A DNA stretch of 56,075 nucleotides from an uncultured Lachnospiraceae bacterium (GCA_910583615.1 CAJTXP010000024.1:1-56075), one strand, 5' to 3'; positions 34,905 to 44,426 are shown, numbered from the stretch's first letter. Numbers and translations: made by a program. The notes: a model not told the origin generated them from the letters alone.

Positions 34905-35933
34905 AAAAAGAGACTTTCTGGAAAACGTACAGCACAGGCAGTAACGCTTCTCTGCCTGGTATGTGTGCTCCTGGCTGCCGCTTACAGGTATCAGGAGCGG
35001 GATACAGATCCGGTGCCGCCGCCGCAGGATGCGGACGGTTACTATCTGCTGTCCACGAAGGAGGACTTCAGATGGTTCATTTCCAGAGACAGGGATCCAT
35101 ATACCAATGTCCGTCTGGCAAATGATCTGATTTTAAATGATACGGAGGGCTGGGAGAACTGGGCGGATACGCCTCCTGAACACAGTTACGGGGCCATTCC
35201 CAGCTACCATGGGCATTTTGATGGAAACGGCCACGCTCTGGAGGGGTACTATACGTCATACGGGAAATGGCTGGCGTTCCTTTTTACGGTACTGGAAGAG
35301 GACGCCAGAGTGACAGACCTGACGATCCGGAACAGCCTGTTTCAGACTACTTATGAGGACTGTGTCTACGAGAACGAAGGCGGAAAGACGGACGTGGTCA
35401 CCGCCTCCGCCCTCTGTTTTGCCAACTATGGCGTGATCGAGAACTGTGAGGTGCAGGCAAAGGTAACAGGCGCGTGGGATGCGGGCGGCATTGCGGGAAT
35501 CAACTACGGGCAGATGACGAACTGCAGGTTTACGGGAACGGTGGAGGCGGGAACGGATCACAGTACGGAAGCACCCGAACATACATCTACCCGAAAATCC
35601 CTGTTTGCGGGCGGTATCTGCCGTTCCAACCAGGGCGTCATCCGAAACTGTGTGAATGAGGGGACAGTAAGGCTGGATGCCATCTCCAAAACCTTTTATG
35701 TGCATGATTTTGCCGCAGGGGGTATTTCCGGACGGCAGTCGGAAGAGGGACGCATCGAAGACTGCTGCAACAGGGGAGATGTGACCGGTATGGAACTGGC
35801 GGGCGGTATTGTCGGCGCAAGCTGGGGCAGCATATACAAATGCCAGAACAGCGGTAAAGTCCATAAATTGTTTTGGCTTTCTGGTAAGTATTCGGGGCAT
35901 ATGTTTTCAAATACAGCATCTCTTCGGCGCTGA
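34902..35933 (+). CDS. secreted GLUG-repeat protein, C-terminally truncated
   Basis: This protein begins with a signal or anchor helix (MKKRLSGKRTAQAVTLLCLV) and continues with a beta-helix domain of GLUG-type repeats: YGVIENCEV, GGIAGINYGQMTNCRFTG, GGICRSNQGVIRNCVNEG, GGISGRQSEEG and GGIVGASWGSIYKCQNSG. Such repeats occur in surface adhesins and IgA-protease-like proteins. Coding similarity stops at about 35865 (NSGKVHK), where the frame runs into the antisense of a minus-strand gene for 23 more codons, so the original C-terminus is lost. AGGAG lies 9 nt before the ATG. It may still be exported. Confidence 0.75.
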   Translation: MKKRLSGKRTAQAVTLLCLVCVLLAAAYRYQERDTDPVPPPQDADGYYLLSTKEDFRWFISRDRDPYTNVRLANDLILNDTEGWENWADTPPEHSYGAIPSYHGHFDGNGHALEGYYTSYGKWLAFLFTVLEEDARVTDLTIRNSLFQTTYEDCVYENEGGKTDVVTASALCFANYGVIENCEVQAKVTGAWDAGGIAGINYGQMTNCRFTGTVEAGTDHSTEAPEHTSTRKSLFAGGICRSNQGVIRNCVNEGTVRLDAISKTFYVHDFAAGGISGRQSEEGRIEDCCNRGDVTGMELAGGIVGASWGSIYKCQNSGKVHKLFWLSGKYSGHMFSNTASLRR

Positions 35934-36153
35934 GTTTTTTTCCGGCATTCAGTTTTATCTCAATATCCATCTCCATCTGTTCGGAACGCTCAGGTCGCTG
36001 ATCATTCTCTCCCACTTTGTTCTGAAAAGAATGGTCTACAAATGCGGTTTCATCCGGAGCATAATCTGCCGTTACCTGCCTTTCCTGCCACCGTGCTGCC
36101 ATCTTCATGTTTTTTGCATAAATATTTAATGAAGTAATCATCCGGATTCCCAT
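35866..36153 (-). pseudogene. N-terminal part of a hypothetical protein, truncated
   Basis: Read on the minus strand, the first about 95 codons (MITSLNIYAKNMKMAARWQE, a polar middle, then LNAGKKLSAEEMLYLKTYAP) look like a Clostridia protein type with a conserved KLS.EEM.YLK...P..Y.KA segment. Past YQKAKTI the frame enters DNA antisense to the GLUG gene. The two genes are thus joined tail to tail, most simply by one deletion. GAGGAATTTT precedes the ATG at 36153. Confidence 0.65.
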
Positions 36154-36322
36154 AAAATTCCTCTTTTCCTGTTTGACGGTATTTGCGGCGTTTATTTATA
36201 TTTCGTCGGATAAGAGATAATCTTAATTGAAAAGCTGTTTTTTGTCCATGGCAGTTCGCATATTTCATAAAAACCAATGATTTTTACGATCTGTTCAGTA
36301 ACTGCACAGATTATGCATATTG

Positions 36323-36351
36323 TTGCTTGCTTTTTTATTATTTTTTATTAT
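36323..36351 (+). promoter_or_regulatory. candidate promoter of the lipoprotein gene
   Basis: TTGCTT at 36323-36328 and TATTAT at 36346-36351 are 17 bp apart in a very AT-rich stretch, about 57 nt before the start codon. The 36154-36408 gap holds no gene. Confidence 0.45.
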
Positions 36352-36408
36352 ACTGGATCATATATATATATCAACACGCTGTTCGAAAAAGTACCTGGAG
36401 GTAAGAGA

Positions 36409-37035
36409 ATGAGATATATGATCGTAATGGCTGGAAAAGAATTGCCCATGAAAAGACACATGATACTTATATCTATTCTTTCCGTTTTGCTTCTGTTTAC
36501 GGTAACTGGATGCAGCCAATCGGATCGTCCCACGCCATTGGAAGAGCTTCCGGACAATTATTCTCTGGAGCAGGCAAAAGAAGATAGCTGTGTGGTCCAT
36601 GAAAACGGCGATGTAACATATGGCAGGGATTTATTTGAGGAATTCTTACGCACGGCTGCATCAGGGAAAACAGATCAGGTAAGACTTGCGTTTTATTGTA
36701 CGCTTGACGACCCATCCGGATATGATCCGGAATATTACGAAACAGTGAGAGATGATTACCCATGTATGTATATTCAGGAGTTGTCTTTTGACGGAGAACA
36801 GTATACCATCCGCTGGTACGAAGACGGAGAGGAATTTATCAGGAATTATTCATACATTATGAAATATGAAGGGCCGGCAGAAAGCCCGGATGCCTTATAT
36901 CAGTCTTATATAAGATATGTACTGACAAATGATGAGAAAGTTACATGGCAGGAATTGACGCATGGAATGTTCAGCTCTCAAATGGGAGATTACATAGATC
37001 ACATGAGTGTCTGCACGGATCTTATCGATGAATGA
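36409..37035 (+). CDS. lipoprotein of unknown function
   Basis: This 208-residue protein has a signal with lipobox VTGC (FTVTGCSQSD) after a hydrophobic core (ILISILSVLLLF). The mature part is acidic and contains ENGDVTYGRDLFEEFLRTAA and RLAFYCTLDDPSGYDPEYY. Such small lipoproteins with a DSCVVHENGDVT-type opening occur in Clostridia and have no known role. ATG 36409 was chosen for GGAGG 8 nt upstream, although a Met 13 codons later would give a more usual signal peptide. It overlaps nothing and ends 19 nt before the next gene, which is probably co-transcribed. Confidence 0.75.
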   Translation: MRYMIVMAGKELPMKRHMILISILSVLLLFTVTGCSQSDRPTPLEELPDNYSLEQAKEDSCVVHENGDVTYGRDLFEEFLRTAASGKTDQVRLAFYCTLDDPSGYDPEYYETVRDDYPCMYIQELSFDGEQYTIRWYEDGEEFIRNYSYIMKYEGPAESPDALYQSYIRYVLTNDEKVTWQELTHGMFSSQMGDYIDHMSVCTDLIDE

Positions 37036-37054
37036 ATTCAGGAGGAAACAGAAA

Positions 37055-37774
37055 ATGGCAAAACGTACAAAAGGTAAATGCAAATATTGCGGAAAAGAAT
37101 ATACGTTCAGTTACATGAATAAACATTTGCCGGTTTGTGAAGAACGTCAGAAAAAGTGGGCGGAGGAGACTGGGGGTAAAAAATGCGGATATTTCGAGCT
37201 GGCTGTTTATCCGAAATACAACAGAGATTACTGGCTGTATGTGGAGATAAAAGAGACGGCCACATTGAAAGACGTGGATCAGTTTTTGAGAGACATATGG
37301 GTAGAATGCTGCGGACATTTGAGCGCGTTTAAGATAGGCGGCGTCAGCTATGACGTTATGCCGCAGAATGATTTCTTCTGGGGGGAACCCGCAAAAAGCA
37401 TGAATTATAAATTGAAATCCGTTCTGAAAAAAGGAATGACTTTTGATTATGAATATGATTTTGGCTCTACTACAGAGCTTATGATAACGGTGGTGAATTA
37501 CAGAACCGGAAAGGACAGAAAAGAAAAACTGACCATTCTGTCCAGAAATAATCCGATGGAAATCATATGTGATACATGCGGGAAGAAGCCGGCAGCATAC
37601 ATATGCACGGAATGTATTTATGATGGGAGCGGATGGCTGTGCGAGGACTGCGCAAAGACGCATGAGTGCGGAGAAGAAATGCTTATGCCGGTCTGCAATT
37701 CACCGCGGGTGGGGGTATGCGGATATTGCGGAAGCGATATTTATCCGGATCAGTTTGTTTCGGATGCAGAGTAA
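37055..37774 (+). CDS. pRiA4b ORF-3-like protein with zinc-finger-like ends
   Basis: The 239-residue product has a middle domain of the plasmid pRiA4b ORF-3 type (VEIKETATLKDVDQFLRDIW, CGHLSAFKIGG, MTFDYEYDFGSTTELMITVV). An N-terminal CKYCGKEYTF...H...C and C-terminal CDTCGKKP...C..C, CEDCAKTHECG and CGYCG groups look like zinc-binding sites flanking it. The family is frequent but uncharacterised. AGGAGG lies 9 nt before the ATG. No transposon is adjacent. Confidence 0.85.
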   Translation: MAKRTKGKCKYCGKEYTFSYMNKHLPVCEERQKKWAEETGGKKCGYFELAVYPKYNRDYWLYVEIKETATLKDVDQFLRDIWVECCGHLSAFKIGGVSYDVMPQNDFFWGEPAKSMNYKLKSVLKKGMTFDYEYDFGSTTELMITVVNYRTGKDRKEKLTILSRNNPMEIICDTCGKKPAAYICTECIYDGSGWLCEDCAKTHECGEEMLMPVCNSPRVGVCGYCGSDIYPDQFVSDAE

Positions 37775-37844
37775 ACGGCAGGATTCACAGGAAGTCTCCC
37801 TGTTCTCAACCCGGTGATCGAAGAAACAAGGAGAAGACTTCCGC

Positions 37845-39188
37845 TCATCCCGGCAAGGTTCTTCTGTAAACCGCAGAAAAATAAAGAATCTCCGCCGCCG
37901 CCGTGAGTAGCCAGGAAAATACATACAGAAGATACAGTGACTGTATGGTCCCGAAGAAGGCAAAGACCGTGTAGATCCAGACAATCCGGAATACACAGGA
38001 GCCCAGGATCACGATGACGGTGGGCAGGAGGCTTCTGCCAAGCCCCCTGGAGGCCGCGATGGTACAGTCCATAAAGGCGGACACCGAATAGGAGAGCGCC
38101 ATGACGGACAGACGGTGGATCCCGGCTTCCACAACCGCACGATCATTGGTAAAAAGGCCGAGGAACGGATACCGGAGCAGGTAGATCCCCACGCCGATGA
38201 TCAGCCCGATCAGAAACGAATAGGTCAGGCAGACAAGATAGCTTTTCAGAATCCGTTTTCTCTTCCGTGCGCCCAGGTTCTGTGCGATAAAGCTGGAACA
38301 GGCGGTATAAAAAGCCGCCATCATATCATACACCAGAGGGTCGGCGTTGGTGGCTGCGGAATTGCCTTCCACAATCACGTGATCAAAGGAATTGACGCTG
38401 GTCTGCACAAAGAGGTTAGCGATAGCAAACAATCCGTTTTGAAAAGCGGCGGGAACGCCGATCTTCAGAATCCGCTTCATTTTGTCCGGATACAGTTTCA
38501 GACTTCCCATGCGGAGTGCAAAGGCCTCCCGGCTTCTTATGAGGACAGTCAGGATCAGAACCGCAGAGAGATACTGGGATATGACGCTGGCAGCGGCAAC
38601 GCCGGCCACATCCCATCTGCATACAATGACAAAATACAGATTCAAAAGCACGTTGACGATCCCGGAAAACAGAAGATAATACAGCGGACGCCTGGTATCG
38701 CCGGCGGCGCTCAGCACAGCGCTGCCGAAATTATAAAGTCCAAGGGCGGGCATGCCCAGCAGATAGATGCGCAGGTAAAGTACGGCGTCCAGGATCAGCT
38801 CGTCTTTGGTGTGCATGACCGTCAGGATCGTATGGGCAAACAGGACGCCGAATACCAGGATCAGCATCCCGGCGGAAAAGCACAAAATTACAGAAGTATG
38901 TACGGTCTCCCTCAGGTCCCTGTTGTTTCCGGAGCCGATATGAAGAGCCGTCAATGCATTGACGCCGCCGGAGAGCCCAATGATCAGCCCGGTAAACAAT
39001 GTGACCAGGATGCTGGTGGAGCCCACAGCGCCCAGAGCAATGGGTCCCGCGAATTTGCCCACCACGGCCACGTCCGACATGTTAAAAAGCACCTGCAGAA
39101 TATTGGAGAACATGAGCGGAACACTGAAAAACAGGATTTTTTTCCAGAGAGATCCGCTGCTAAGATCCATTTCGTATGTTTTCATCAT
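37845..39188 (-). CDS. MATE-family exporter
   Basis: This 447-residue MATE transporter has twelve predicted membrane segments and the usual opening (GSLWKKILFFSVPLMFSNIL) and paired loop FNMSDVAVVGKFAG. The second half repeats the plan (VPAAFQNGLFAIANLFVQTS, SFIAQNLGARKRKR). It is most like the DinF/NorM-type subfamilies common in Clostridia. The substrate is unknown. It follows the PucR gene at 39277 by 88 nt on the same strand and might be controlled with it. It differs clearly from the other MATE gene at 7268. Confidence 0.92.
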   Translation of the reverse strand: MMKTYEMDLSSGSLWKKILFFSVPLMFSNILQVLFNMSDVAVVGKFAGPIALGAVGSTSILVTLFTGLIIGLSGGVNALTALHIGSGNNRDLRETVHTSVILCFSAGMLILVFGVLFAHTILTVMHTKDELILDAVLYLRIYLLGMPALGLYNFGSAVLSAAGDTRRPLYYLLFSGIVNVLLNLYFVIVCRWDVAGVAAASVISQYLSAVLILTVLIRSREAFALRMGSLKLYPDKMKRILKIGVPAAFQNGLFAIANLFVQTSVNSFDHVIVEGNSAATNADPLVYDMMAAFYTACSSFIAQNLGARKRKRILKSYLVCLTYSFLIGLIIGVGIYLLRYPFLGLFTNDRAVVEAGIHRLSVMALSYSVSAFMDCTIAASRGLGRSLLPTVIVILGSCVFRIVWIYTVFAFFGTIQSLYLLYVFSWLLTAAAEILYFSAVYRRTLPG

Positions 39189-39276
39189 AACACGCTTTCC
39201 ATTATAAAATCCCCGTTTGTGAACGGAACATATCTATCATATAAGAAATCTCAGAAAAAGCAAGTACCGGAATTTT

Positions 39277-40818
39277 TTACACGATCCTCTGCTCCAGAAT
39301 CTGAAAGGAAAGCTGAAGGACCAGCCGCTCCCTGGCATCCTCATAGTCGACATCCGCCAGCTTCTGGATCCGCTCCAGCCGGTAAAAGAGGGTGCTCCGG
39401 TGGATGAACAGGGTCTTGGCGGTCTGCAGGACGTTTCGTTCCAGCTCCAGATAGACCTTAAGGGTACGGTAGAGCTCTGTTTTATTCTTCTCATCGTATT
39501 GCTTTAAGATCAAAAGCTTGTTGGAGCACAGAAGCTCCGGGGAGAGATGTTCTCCTCCCTGGCTTAACAGATATTCCAGAAGATAGTCGTCAAAACGGCA
39601 GCACCAGTTCATGCTGCCGCTTTTCTTGCCAAGTTCCAGGGCCGTCCGCGCCTGATAATACCCCTGAGAAAGCTGCATGAAATCATAGATCTCCGAGCTC
39701 GCTCCCATCTTCAGAAGCCCCTCCCGGAGGAGGATGGCAAGGCTGCTTAAGACGTCCGAGATCCGGGTGTGGGAGTAGGTCAGATTGACCAGCACGGTGA
39801 TTCCGTTGTTGTGCATGAAGGCGTGCCCCTCCGGGATCTGGGTCTCGATGTGCCCCAATGTGGCCGCGGAAGAGAGCATGCGGATATTCTGCCGTCCGGT
39901 CTCCAGCCGGAGACAGAGATAGTGATCGTCCTGCTTCCAGTCCAGAAACTGCAGCATCTTCATGACGATGGACTGATCCTGGATGTCTCCGTCCAGATAT
40001 TCCCGGAAAAACTGTTCGATGTCGTTGCCCATGTTCAGGTGGAACAGGCTGTTGTTCTGTATGGCCTGGAGGATCAGCTTCGCCAGATGGGTGATCAGAA
40101 GCCGCTGCCCCGTAAGGATCGGCGTCTCCAGCTCGTCCACGCAGATGCGCCCCTCATATCGGCCGTTGTTCCACAGGTTCATGTAGAGGATCGGGTATCC
40201 CCGCTGCTCTGCCGAATAGACGCATGCCTCCGTAGTGGTCAGAGTGCTCAGGTATTCCGGGTCCACTTTAAAATCATGGATCAGGCTCAGGGGGACGATG
40301 TTCCAGCCGGTCCGGGCGTCTTTGTCCCAGACCAGCATGTTGGGGGCACGGTGGGGACAGGAGAGAATATAGAAGTTGGTGTCGTGGATAAAGATGGGAT
40401 TCTGAAAGACCTTCAGGCTGGCCTCCAGCATGGCGTCCAGCGGATGGACGCTCTTCATGGCGGCGTACAGCTCCATATTCCATCTGGTATACAGTTCAAA
40501 GGTGTCCTGGGCCAGATTAAAAAGCTCCGGAATGGAAACGTCCTCTTCCACCACCAGCAGGGAGCAGTCCTCCGGAATCTGCCCGGAGGCAATCCTTCCC
40601 GATACAAGAAAGGAAAGCCCCTGCAGGCAGGCGGGCAGATGCACCAATTCGTCCGAACGGAGCAGATAGAGATAGGAGGGCAGAAGCGGCCGATTCTTCT
40701 GATAGAGCCGAACAGCCTCCAGCCTTGCCGGGTCTGCATCAGAAAACAGGGTAACATGCTCATAAACTGCACAAAAAGCGTCGTTAAGAAGCTGCATATT
40801 TAACAGAAAAGGTTCCAT
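39277..40818 (-). CDS. PucR-family transcriptional regulator
   Basis: This 513-residue regulator has an N-terminal sensor region typical of the purine-catabolism PucR group (about 1-150), a middle region with a GGDEF-like core, and a C-terminal PucR helix-turn-helix (VYLELERNVLQTAKTLFIHR, STLFYRLERIQKLADVD). GGAGG lies 8 nt before the ATG. It is divergent from the GPH transporter and URO-D methyltransferase genes, which it most likely controls; the shared intergenic region contains AAGTAGGAAT (40901-40910). The inducer is probably the transported substrate or a product, which is inference. Confidence 0.9.
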   Translation of the reverse strand: MEPFLLNMQLLNDAFCAVYEHVTLFSDADPARLEAVRLYQKNRPLLPSYLYLLRSDELVHLPACLQGLSFLVSGRIASGQIPEDCSLLVVEEDVSIPELFNLAQDTFELYTRWNMELYAAMKSVHPLDAMLEASLKVFQNPIFIHDTNFYILSCPHRAPNMLVWDKDARTGWNIVPLSLIHDFKVDPEYLSTLTTTEACVYSAEQRGYPILYMNLWNNGRYEGRICVDELETPILTGQRLLITHLAKLILQAIQNNSLFHLNMGNDIEQFFREYLDGDIQDQSIVMKMLQFLDWKQDDHYLCLRLETGRQNIRMLSSAATLGHIETQIPEGHAFMHNNGITVLVNLTYSHTRISDVLSSLAILLREGLLKMGASSEIYDFMQLSQGYYQARTALELGKKSGSMNWCCRFDDYLLEYLLSQGGEHLSPELLCSNKLLILKQYDEKNKTELYRTLKVYLELERNVLQTAKTLFIHRSTLFYRLERIQKLADVDYEDARERLVLQLSFQILEQRIV

Positions 40819-40900
40819 GATGATCGCCTCCGTTGGTGATTTTTTATATTATAGCACAGATGTCCGGAATTGTGAATATTGCCGAAATCAATGCGACAAA

Positions 40901-40910
40901 AAGTAGGAAT
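40901..40910 (+). promoter_or_regulatory. candidate operator word beside a PucR gene
   Basis: AAGTAGGAAT lies in the divergent region between the PucR gene and the GPH transporter gene. Related words occur at 4301-4311 and 50941-50951, each beside another PucR-type gene. Confidence 0.25.
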
Positions 40911-41019
40911 ATTATAAAAAATTATGAATCGGTCTGTCGGATTTACGGGCAGGACTGTGAATTATATACTGAAGGTATCACAAAAAACGGAATCAAAACC
41001 AGAAGGGGGTAATGTGCAA

Positions 41020-42411
41020 ATGAGTAATGAAAACAATGGAAACCAGAAGAAAAGCTTAAGCAGTACACTAAAATACTTCTTCGGTGTGGGCGACGCCGGA
41101 TTCGTCCTGATGAGCAACATCGAGACGTTCTACTTTATGACGTTCCTGACAGACCTGGCAGGCTTCAGCGCCGTGATCTCAGGTATGATCAACTCGGTGT
41201 TCACCACCGTGGACGCCTGCCTGTCCTGGCTGTACGGCGGCATCATCAACGGTACAAAGGCAAAGAGATGGGGGCGCTACCGTTCCTGGCTGATCATTGT
41301 GCCCTGGATGGTCCCGTTCCTGTACGCGTTTATGTTCCTGCGGATCAGCGACAACGAGATGCTTTCCGCAGTCGTGATCATCGCGGCGGCGATTCTGTCC
41401 CATGTGGTGTGGAATTTCGGATATGTGGCCAATGCGACGTTGGTCAGCGTGGTAGGCAAGACGCCGGAAGACAAGGCGACCCTCGCGTCCTCCCGCGCAA
41501 CCTGGAACAACATCGGCGGTCTTCTGTTCTCTTATCTGGGCCTGCCCTTTGCAACGCTTCTGGCCGGCTTTGTGGGTGAGAAGAACAAGTTCGCGGCGGC
41601 AGCCTTCTGTCTGGGCGTTCTGATGGTAGTTACCTATTTTGCTCACTTCAAGATGACCGAGGGCTACGAGGAGATTGAGACCGGCGAGCAGCAGGCAAGA
41701 GGAAATGACAAGACGAAAGTATCCGTACCGGAGATGTTCGCCTCCCTGTTTCAGAATCCGCCTCTTATGGTGCTGATGCTGGCGGATCTGGCAAAATGGT
41801 GTGTGAAATTTGTAACAGCAGCTTCCGCCATCTACTATTTCCGCGACGCCATGGGCAATCCCGGACTGATGAGTATCTATACTTTAAGCGTGTCTCTGGG
41901 CGCAATCGTCGGTGCTTTCGCCATGCGCTATATCGCACAGAAGCTGTCCTCCCGGACCACCATGATCGTGTCCTATGGAGGAATGGCGGTGTCCATGTTC
42001 CTGATCTATGTGATGTATGCCAACGCGTCAGTGGTCATCGCGCTCATGACGATTGCTCATGTATTCTACGGCATGGCGTTTGCGGCGTCTCCGGCGCTCT
42101 ATGCGGACACGGTCGTCTATGCAACCTGGAAGACCGGCAGAGACGCTTCCGGCTGGATCATGGGCCTGCAGAACCTGCCCCTGAAGGTGGGCGTCTTTAT
42201 GCGGGGCGTGATCTTAAGTTCCTGTCTGGTGGCAGTGGGCTGGCAGTCCGGTGTGGCGCTGGAAGGAAGCGCACGCCAGGGGATGACCATCGCTTTCGCA
42301 CTGGTTCCGGCACTTTTGTGTCTGGCAGGCATGATTTTGCTGATCGTGGGATTCAAAATTACCAAGGATAAAGTGACCCAGTATCAGAAAGAGATCGATG
42401 CGAAGAACTGA
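41020..42411 (+). CDS. MFS transporter of the GPH (glycoside-pentoside-hexuronide):cation symporter family
   Basis: This 463-residue transporter has about twelve membrane segments. Family marks are the opening (LKYFFGVGDAGFVLMSNIET), the loop KAKRWGRYRSWLIIVPW between segments 2 and 3, and LASSRATWNNIGGLLFSYLG. GPH carriers import glycosides with a cation, but members in corrinoid methyltransferase loci are also suggested to import methylated compounds. The ATG 41020 was chosen from GGGGG upstream; GTG 41014 is possible. The URO-D methyltransferase gene follows 101 nt later, so the substrate is probably what that enzyme demethylates. Confidence 0.88.
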   Translation: MSNENNGNQKKSLSSTLKYFFGVGDAGFVLMSNIETFYFMTFLTDLAGFSAVISGMINSVFTTVDACLSWLYGGIINGTKAKRWGRYRSWLIIVPWMVPFLYAFMFLRISDNEMLSAVVIIAAAILSHVVWNFGYVANATLVSVVGKTPEDKATLASSRATWNNIGGLLFSYLGLPFATLLAGFVGEKNKFAAAAFCLGVLMVVTYFAHFKMTEGYEEIETGEQQARGNDKTKVSVPEMFASLFQNPPLMVLMLADLAKWCVKFVTAASAIYYFRDAMGNPGLMSIYTLSVSLGAIVGAFAMRYIAQKLSSRTTMIVSYGGMAVSMFLIYVMYANASVVIALMTIAHVFYGMAFAASPALYADTVVYATWKTGRDASGWIMGLQNLPLKVGVFMRGVILSSCLVAVGWQSGVALEGSARQGMTIAFALVPALLCLAGMILLIVGFKITKDKVTQYQKEIDAKN

Positions 42412-42512
42412 AGACCGCTTTCCAGACCGGCCCGTGACGGGCAGTATACGGGCAGCTGTGAGAAACAATAAAAGAAGTTTACATAAAACTCAAAGAAGGA
42501 GGACATGAAAAA

Positions 42513-43523
42513 ATGCTTACATCTGTACAGAATTTTCTGGAGACGATAAAGCCGGACGGAAAACCGGAGCGGCTTTCCAGACAGTATGAGGGGACCACAT
42601 TTTTCCCGCCGAACCCGGCATCCACCTATATCAGGGGCGTCCGCAAGGCAGGTATGGATCCCATGAAGGACCGTTTTGGCACCACGATTCTGTGGCCCGC
42701 CGGCCAGGTGGCGGCCATGCCCCATGTGACCGATGAGAACAAGGTGATCAGCGATATTACCGAGTGGAAGGATCAGCTGGTCATGCCGGATCTGGAGGCC
42801 AACTGCTCCGATCCCGCTCTGTGGGAGCCCTTCGTAAAACAGGCGGAGGAGATCCGGGCAAAGGGAGAGCTGGTTATGGCATTTATGCCCACCGGCGTCT
42901 TCGAGAGACTGCATTTCCTGATGGGATTTGAGGACATGCTCATGAACTTCCTGCTGGAGCCGGAAGACATGATGGATCTGTGCAACGCCATCGGAGAATA
43001 CCGTTATCAGTACATGAAGCTGATCGTGGATCACATCAAACCGGATGTCATGCTTTCCCATGACGACTGGGGTTCGAAGAATTCTCTGTTCGTAAGTCCG
43101 GATACCTGGCGCGAGTTTATCAAGCCGAATTATGCGAAGACCTATGGCTACATGAAGGAGAAGGGCGTGATCATCATGCACCATGCAGATTCCTTTATGG
43201 AGCAGATTGTGGAAGATATGGTGGATCTGGGGATCGACATCTGGCAGGGCGTGATTCCGGAAAATGATATTCCGAAGCTTCAGAAGCAGCTGAACGGAAG
43301 GATGACGCTGATGGGCGGCATCGACGCTTCCATCGTGGACCGGGCAGATTCCACAGAGGAGGAGATCCGGAAAGAGGTCAGAAGAGCTTGCGAGACCTAC
43401 GGGCCGGGCGGACACTTTATCCCCTGTATTACCTACGGCGCTCCGGGCTGCCTGTTCCCCCATGTGGATCCCATTATTGACGATGAGATCGCAAAATACA
43501 ATAAAGAAGTGTACGGGATCTAA
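42513..43523 (+). CDS. uroporphyrinogen decarboxylase-family corrinoid methyltransferase (MT1)
   Basis: The 336-residue product is a URO-D fold protein of the MtaA/O-demethylase group. It has VSPDTWREFIKPNYAKTYGY and IMHHADSFMEQIVEDMVDLG, where a His may bind zinc, followed by DIWQGVIPENDIPKLQKQLN and a Cys pair in IPCITYGAPGC. Such enzymes move a methyl group from a substrate, often a methoxylated aromatic, to a corrinoid protein. Haem synthesis is unlikely as the role, because a GPH transporter precedes it and corrinoid partners (51084, 51926, 48112) are in the same region. GGAGG is 10 nt before the ATG. A strong terminator follows. Confidence 0.88.
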   Translation: MLTSVQNFLETIKPDGKPERLSRQYEGTTFFPPNPASTYIRGVRKAGMDPMKDRFGTTILWPAGQVAAMPHVTDENKVISDITEWKDQLVMPDLEANCSDPALWEPFVKQAEEIRAKGELVMAFMPTGVFERLHFLMGFEDMLMNFLLEPEDMMDLCNAIGEYRYQYMKLIVDHIKPDVMLSHDDWGSKNSLFVSPDTWREFIKPNYAKTYGYMKEKGVIIMHHADSFMEQIVEDMVDLGIDIWQGVIPENDIPKLQKQLNGRMTLMGGIDASIVDRADSTEEEIRKEVRRACETYGPGGHFIPCITYGAPGCLFPHVDPIIDDEIAKYNKEVYGI

Positions 43524-43535
43524 CTGATATTCGGT

Positions 43536-43570
43536 GCCCCGAAGAGGCGGTTGTCTCTTCGGGGCTTTTT
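43536..43570 (+). terminator. intrinsic terminator after the URO-D methyltransferase gene
   Basis: GCCCCGAAGAG and CTCTTCGGGGC pair perfectly over 11 bp with an 8-nt loop, followed by five T. It separates the MFS/URO-D transcript from the NAT/flavoenzyme genes. Confidence 0.9.
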
Positions 43571-43619
43571 AAAAGGAATCGGCAGGAAATTGCGGGACTT
43601 ATATAAAAAGGGGGCTGTT

Positions 43620-44426
43620 ATGAAGCAGGAGGAAGCAAAGGCATATCTGAAACGGATCGGATATACAGAGGATATCCAAAAAGACAAAGAGACGTTAAAC
43701 GGTCTGATCCGCGCGCATCTGGAACAGGTGCCCTTTGAGAATCTGGACGTCTGTGAATTTGGAGAGGTTCCGTCTCTGGACGAAGGGAAGCTTTTTGAAA
43801 AGATCGTGGAGAAGAACCGGGGCGGTTACTGCTTTGAGCTGAATACGCTTTTTCTGGCGCTGCTCCGCGCGCTGGGGTTCACCGTGTATCCAGTGGCGGT
43901 GCGGGTGCTCTGGAACCGGGACATCCTTCCGCCAGTCTCTCATATGGCTCTGGTGGTGCGGCTTTCGGATGGAAAATACCTGTGCGACGTGGGATACGGC
44001 GGTCCTGGTCCCAAAGGCCTTCTAAGCCTTGGGACATCCGTGCAGGAAGTGGCGGGAGAGTGCTTCCAGGTAAGAGAAAGAGCGGAAGAGCTTCTGGTGG
44101 AACGGGCTCATGGAGAAATCTGGAAAGCGGTGCTGCAGTTTCACGATCAGCCCTTTCTCCAGCAGGATTTTCAGCTGCTGAATTTTTACTGCGCGGCAAA
44201 CCCGGCGGTGATCTTTTCTCATAAGCGGGTGGTGAACCTGTGTACAGCAGCCGGAAGCAAGGCGCTGACGGAGATGGAACTGGTCATCCGGGAAGGGGAG
44301 CAGACCGTCCGGCGGCAGCTTCAGAATGAAAAAGAACTGAAGACATGCCTGGAAGAAGAATTCGGACTATGCAACATAAAAACAAAACAGGATATGCAGA
44401 CAGCAGGAGGGAGCAGATCAATATGA
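43620..44426 (+). CDS. nat: arylamine N-acetyltransferase
   Basis: The 268-residue enzyme matches arylamine N-acetyltransferases, which transfer acetyl from acetyl-CoA to aromatic amines and hydrazines. The catalytic triad is visible as Cys71 (NRGGYCFELN), His108 (VSHMALVV) and Asp123 (CDVGYGG). Length is within the usual 260-290. The start MKQEEAKAY was chosen for GGGGG upstream; a longer frame begins inside the terminator hairpin. It overlaps the flavoenzyme gene by 4 nt (ATGA), so the two are co-translated. This suggests a joint route acting on an aromatic amine or related xenobiotic. Confidence 0.93.
   Translation: MKQEEAKAYLKRIGYTEDIQKDKETLNGLIRAHLEQVPFENLDVCEFGEVPSLDEGKLFEKIVEKNRGGYCFELNTLFLALLRALGFTVYPVAVRVLWNRDILPPVSHMALVVRLSDGKYLCDVGYGGPGPKGLLSLGTSVQEVAGECFQVRERAEELLVERAHGEIWKAVLQFHDQPFLQQDFQLLNFYCAANPAVIFSHKRVVNLCTAAGSKALTEMELVIREGEQTVRRQLQNEKELKTCLEEEFGLCNIKTKQDMQTAGGSRSI

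Noticed and set aside
38115..39407. 430-codon open frame on the plus strand
   Set aside because: Antisense shadow of the MATE gene; the minus-strand frame has the membrane pattern and family motifs.
40819..41019. cobalamin riboswitch before the corrinoid genes
   Set aside because: No B12-box-like conserved core was found here or before 7114, 46624, 48112 or 51084.
42513..43523. haem-biosynthetic uroporphyrinogen decarboxylase (hemE)
   Set aside because: The neighbours are transport and corrinoid methyl-transfer genes, no other haem gene is near, and the sequence fits the methyltransferase branch of the fold.
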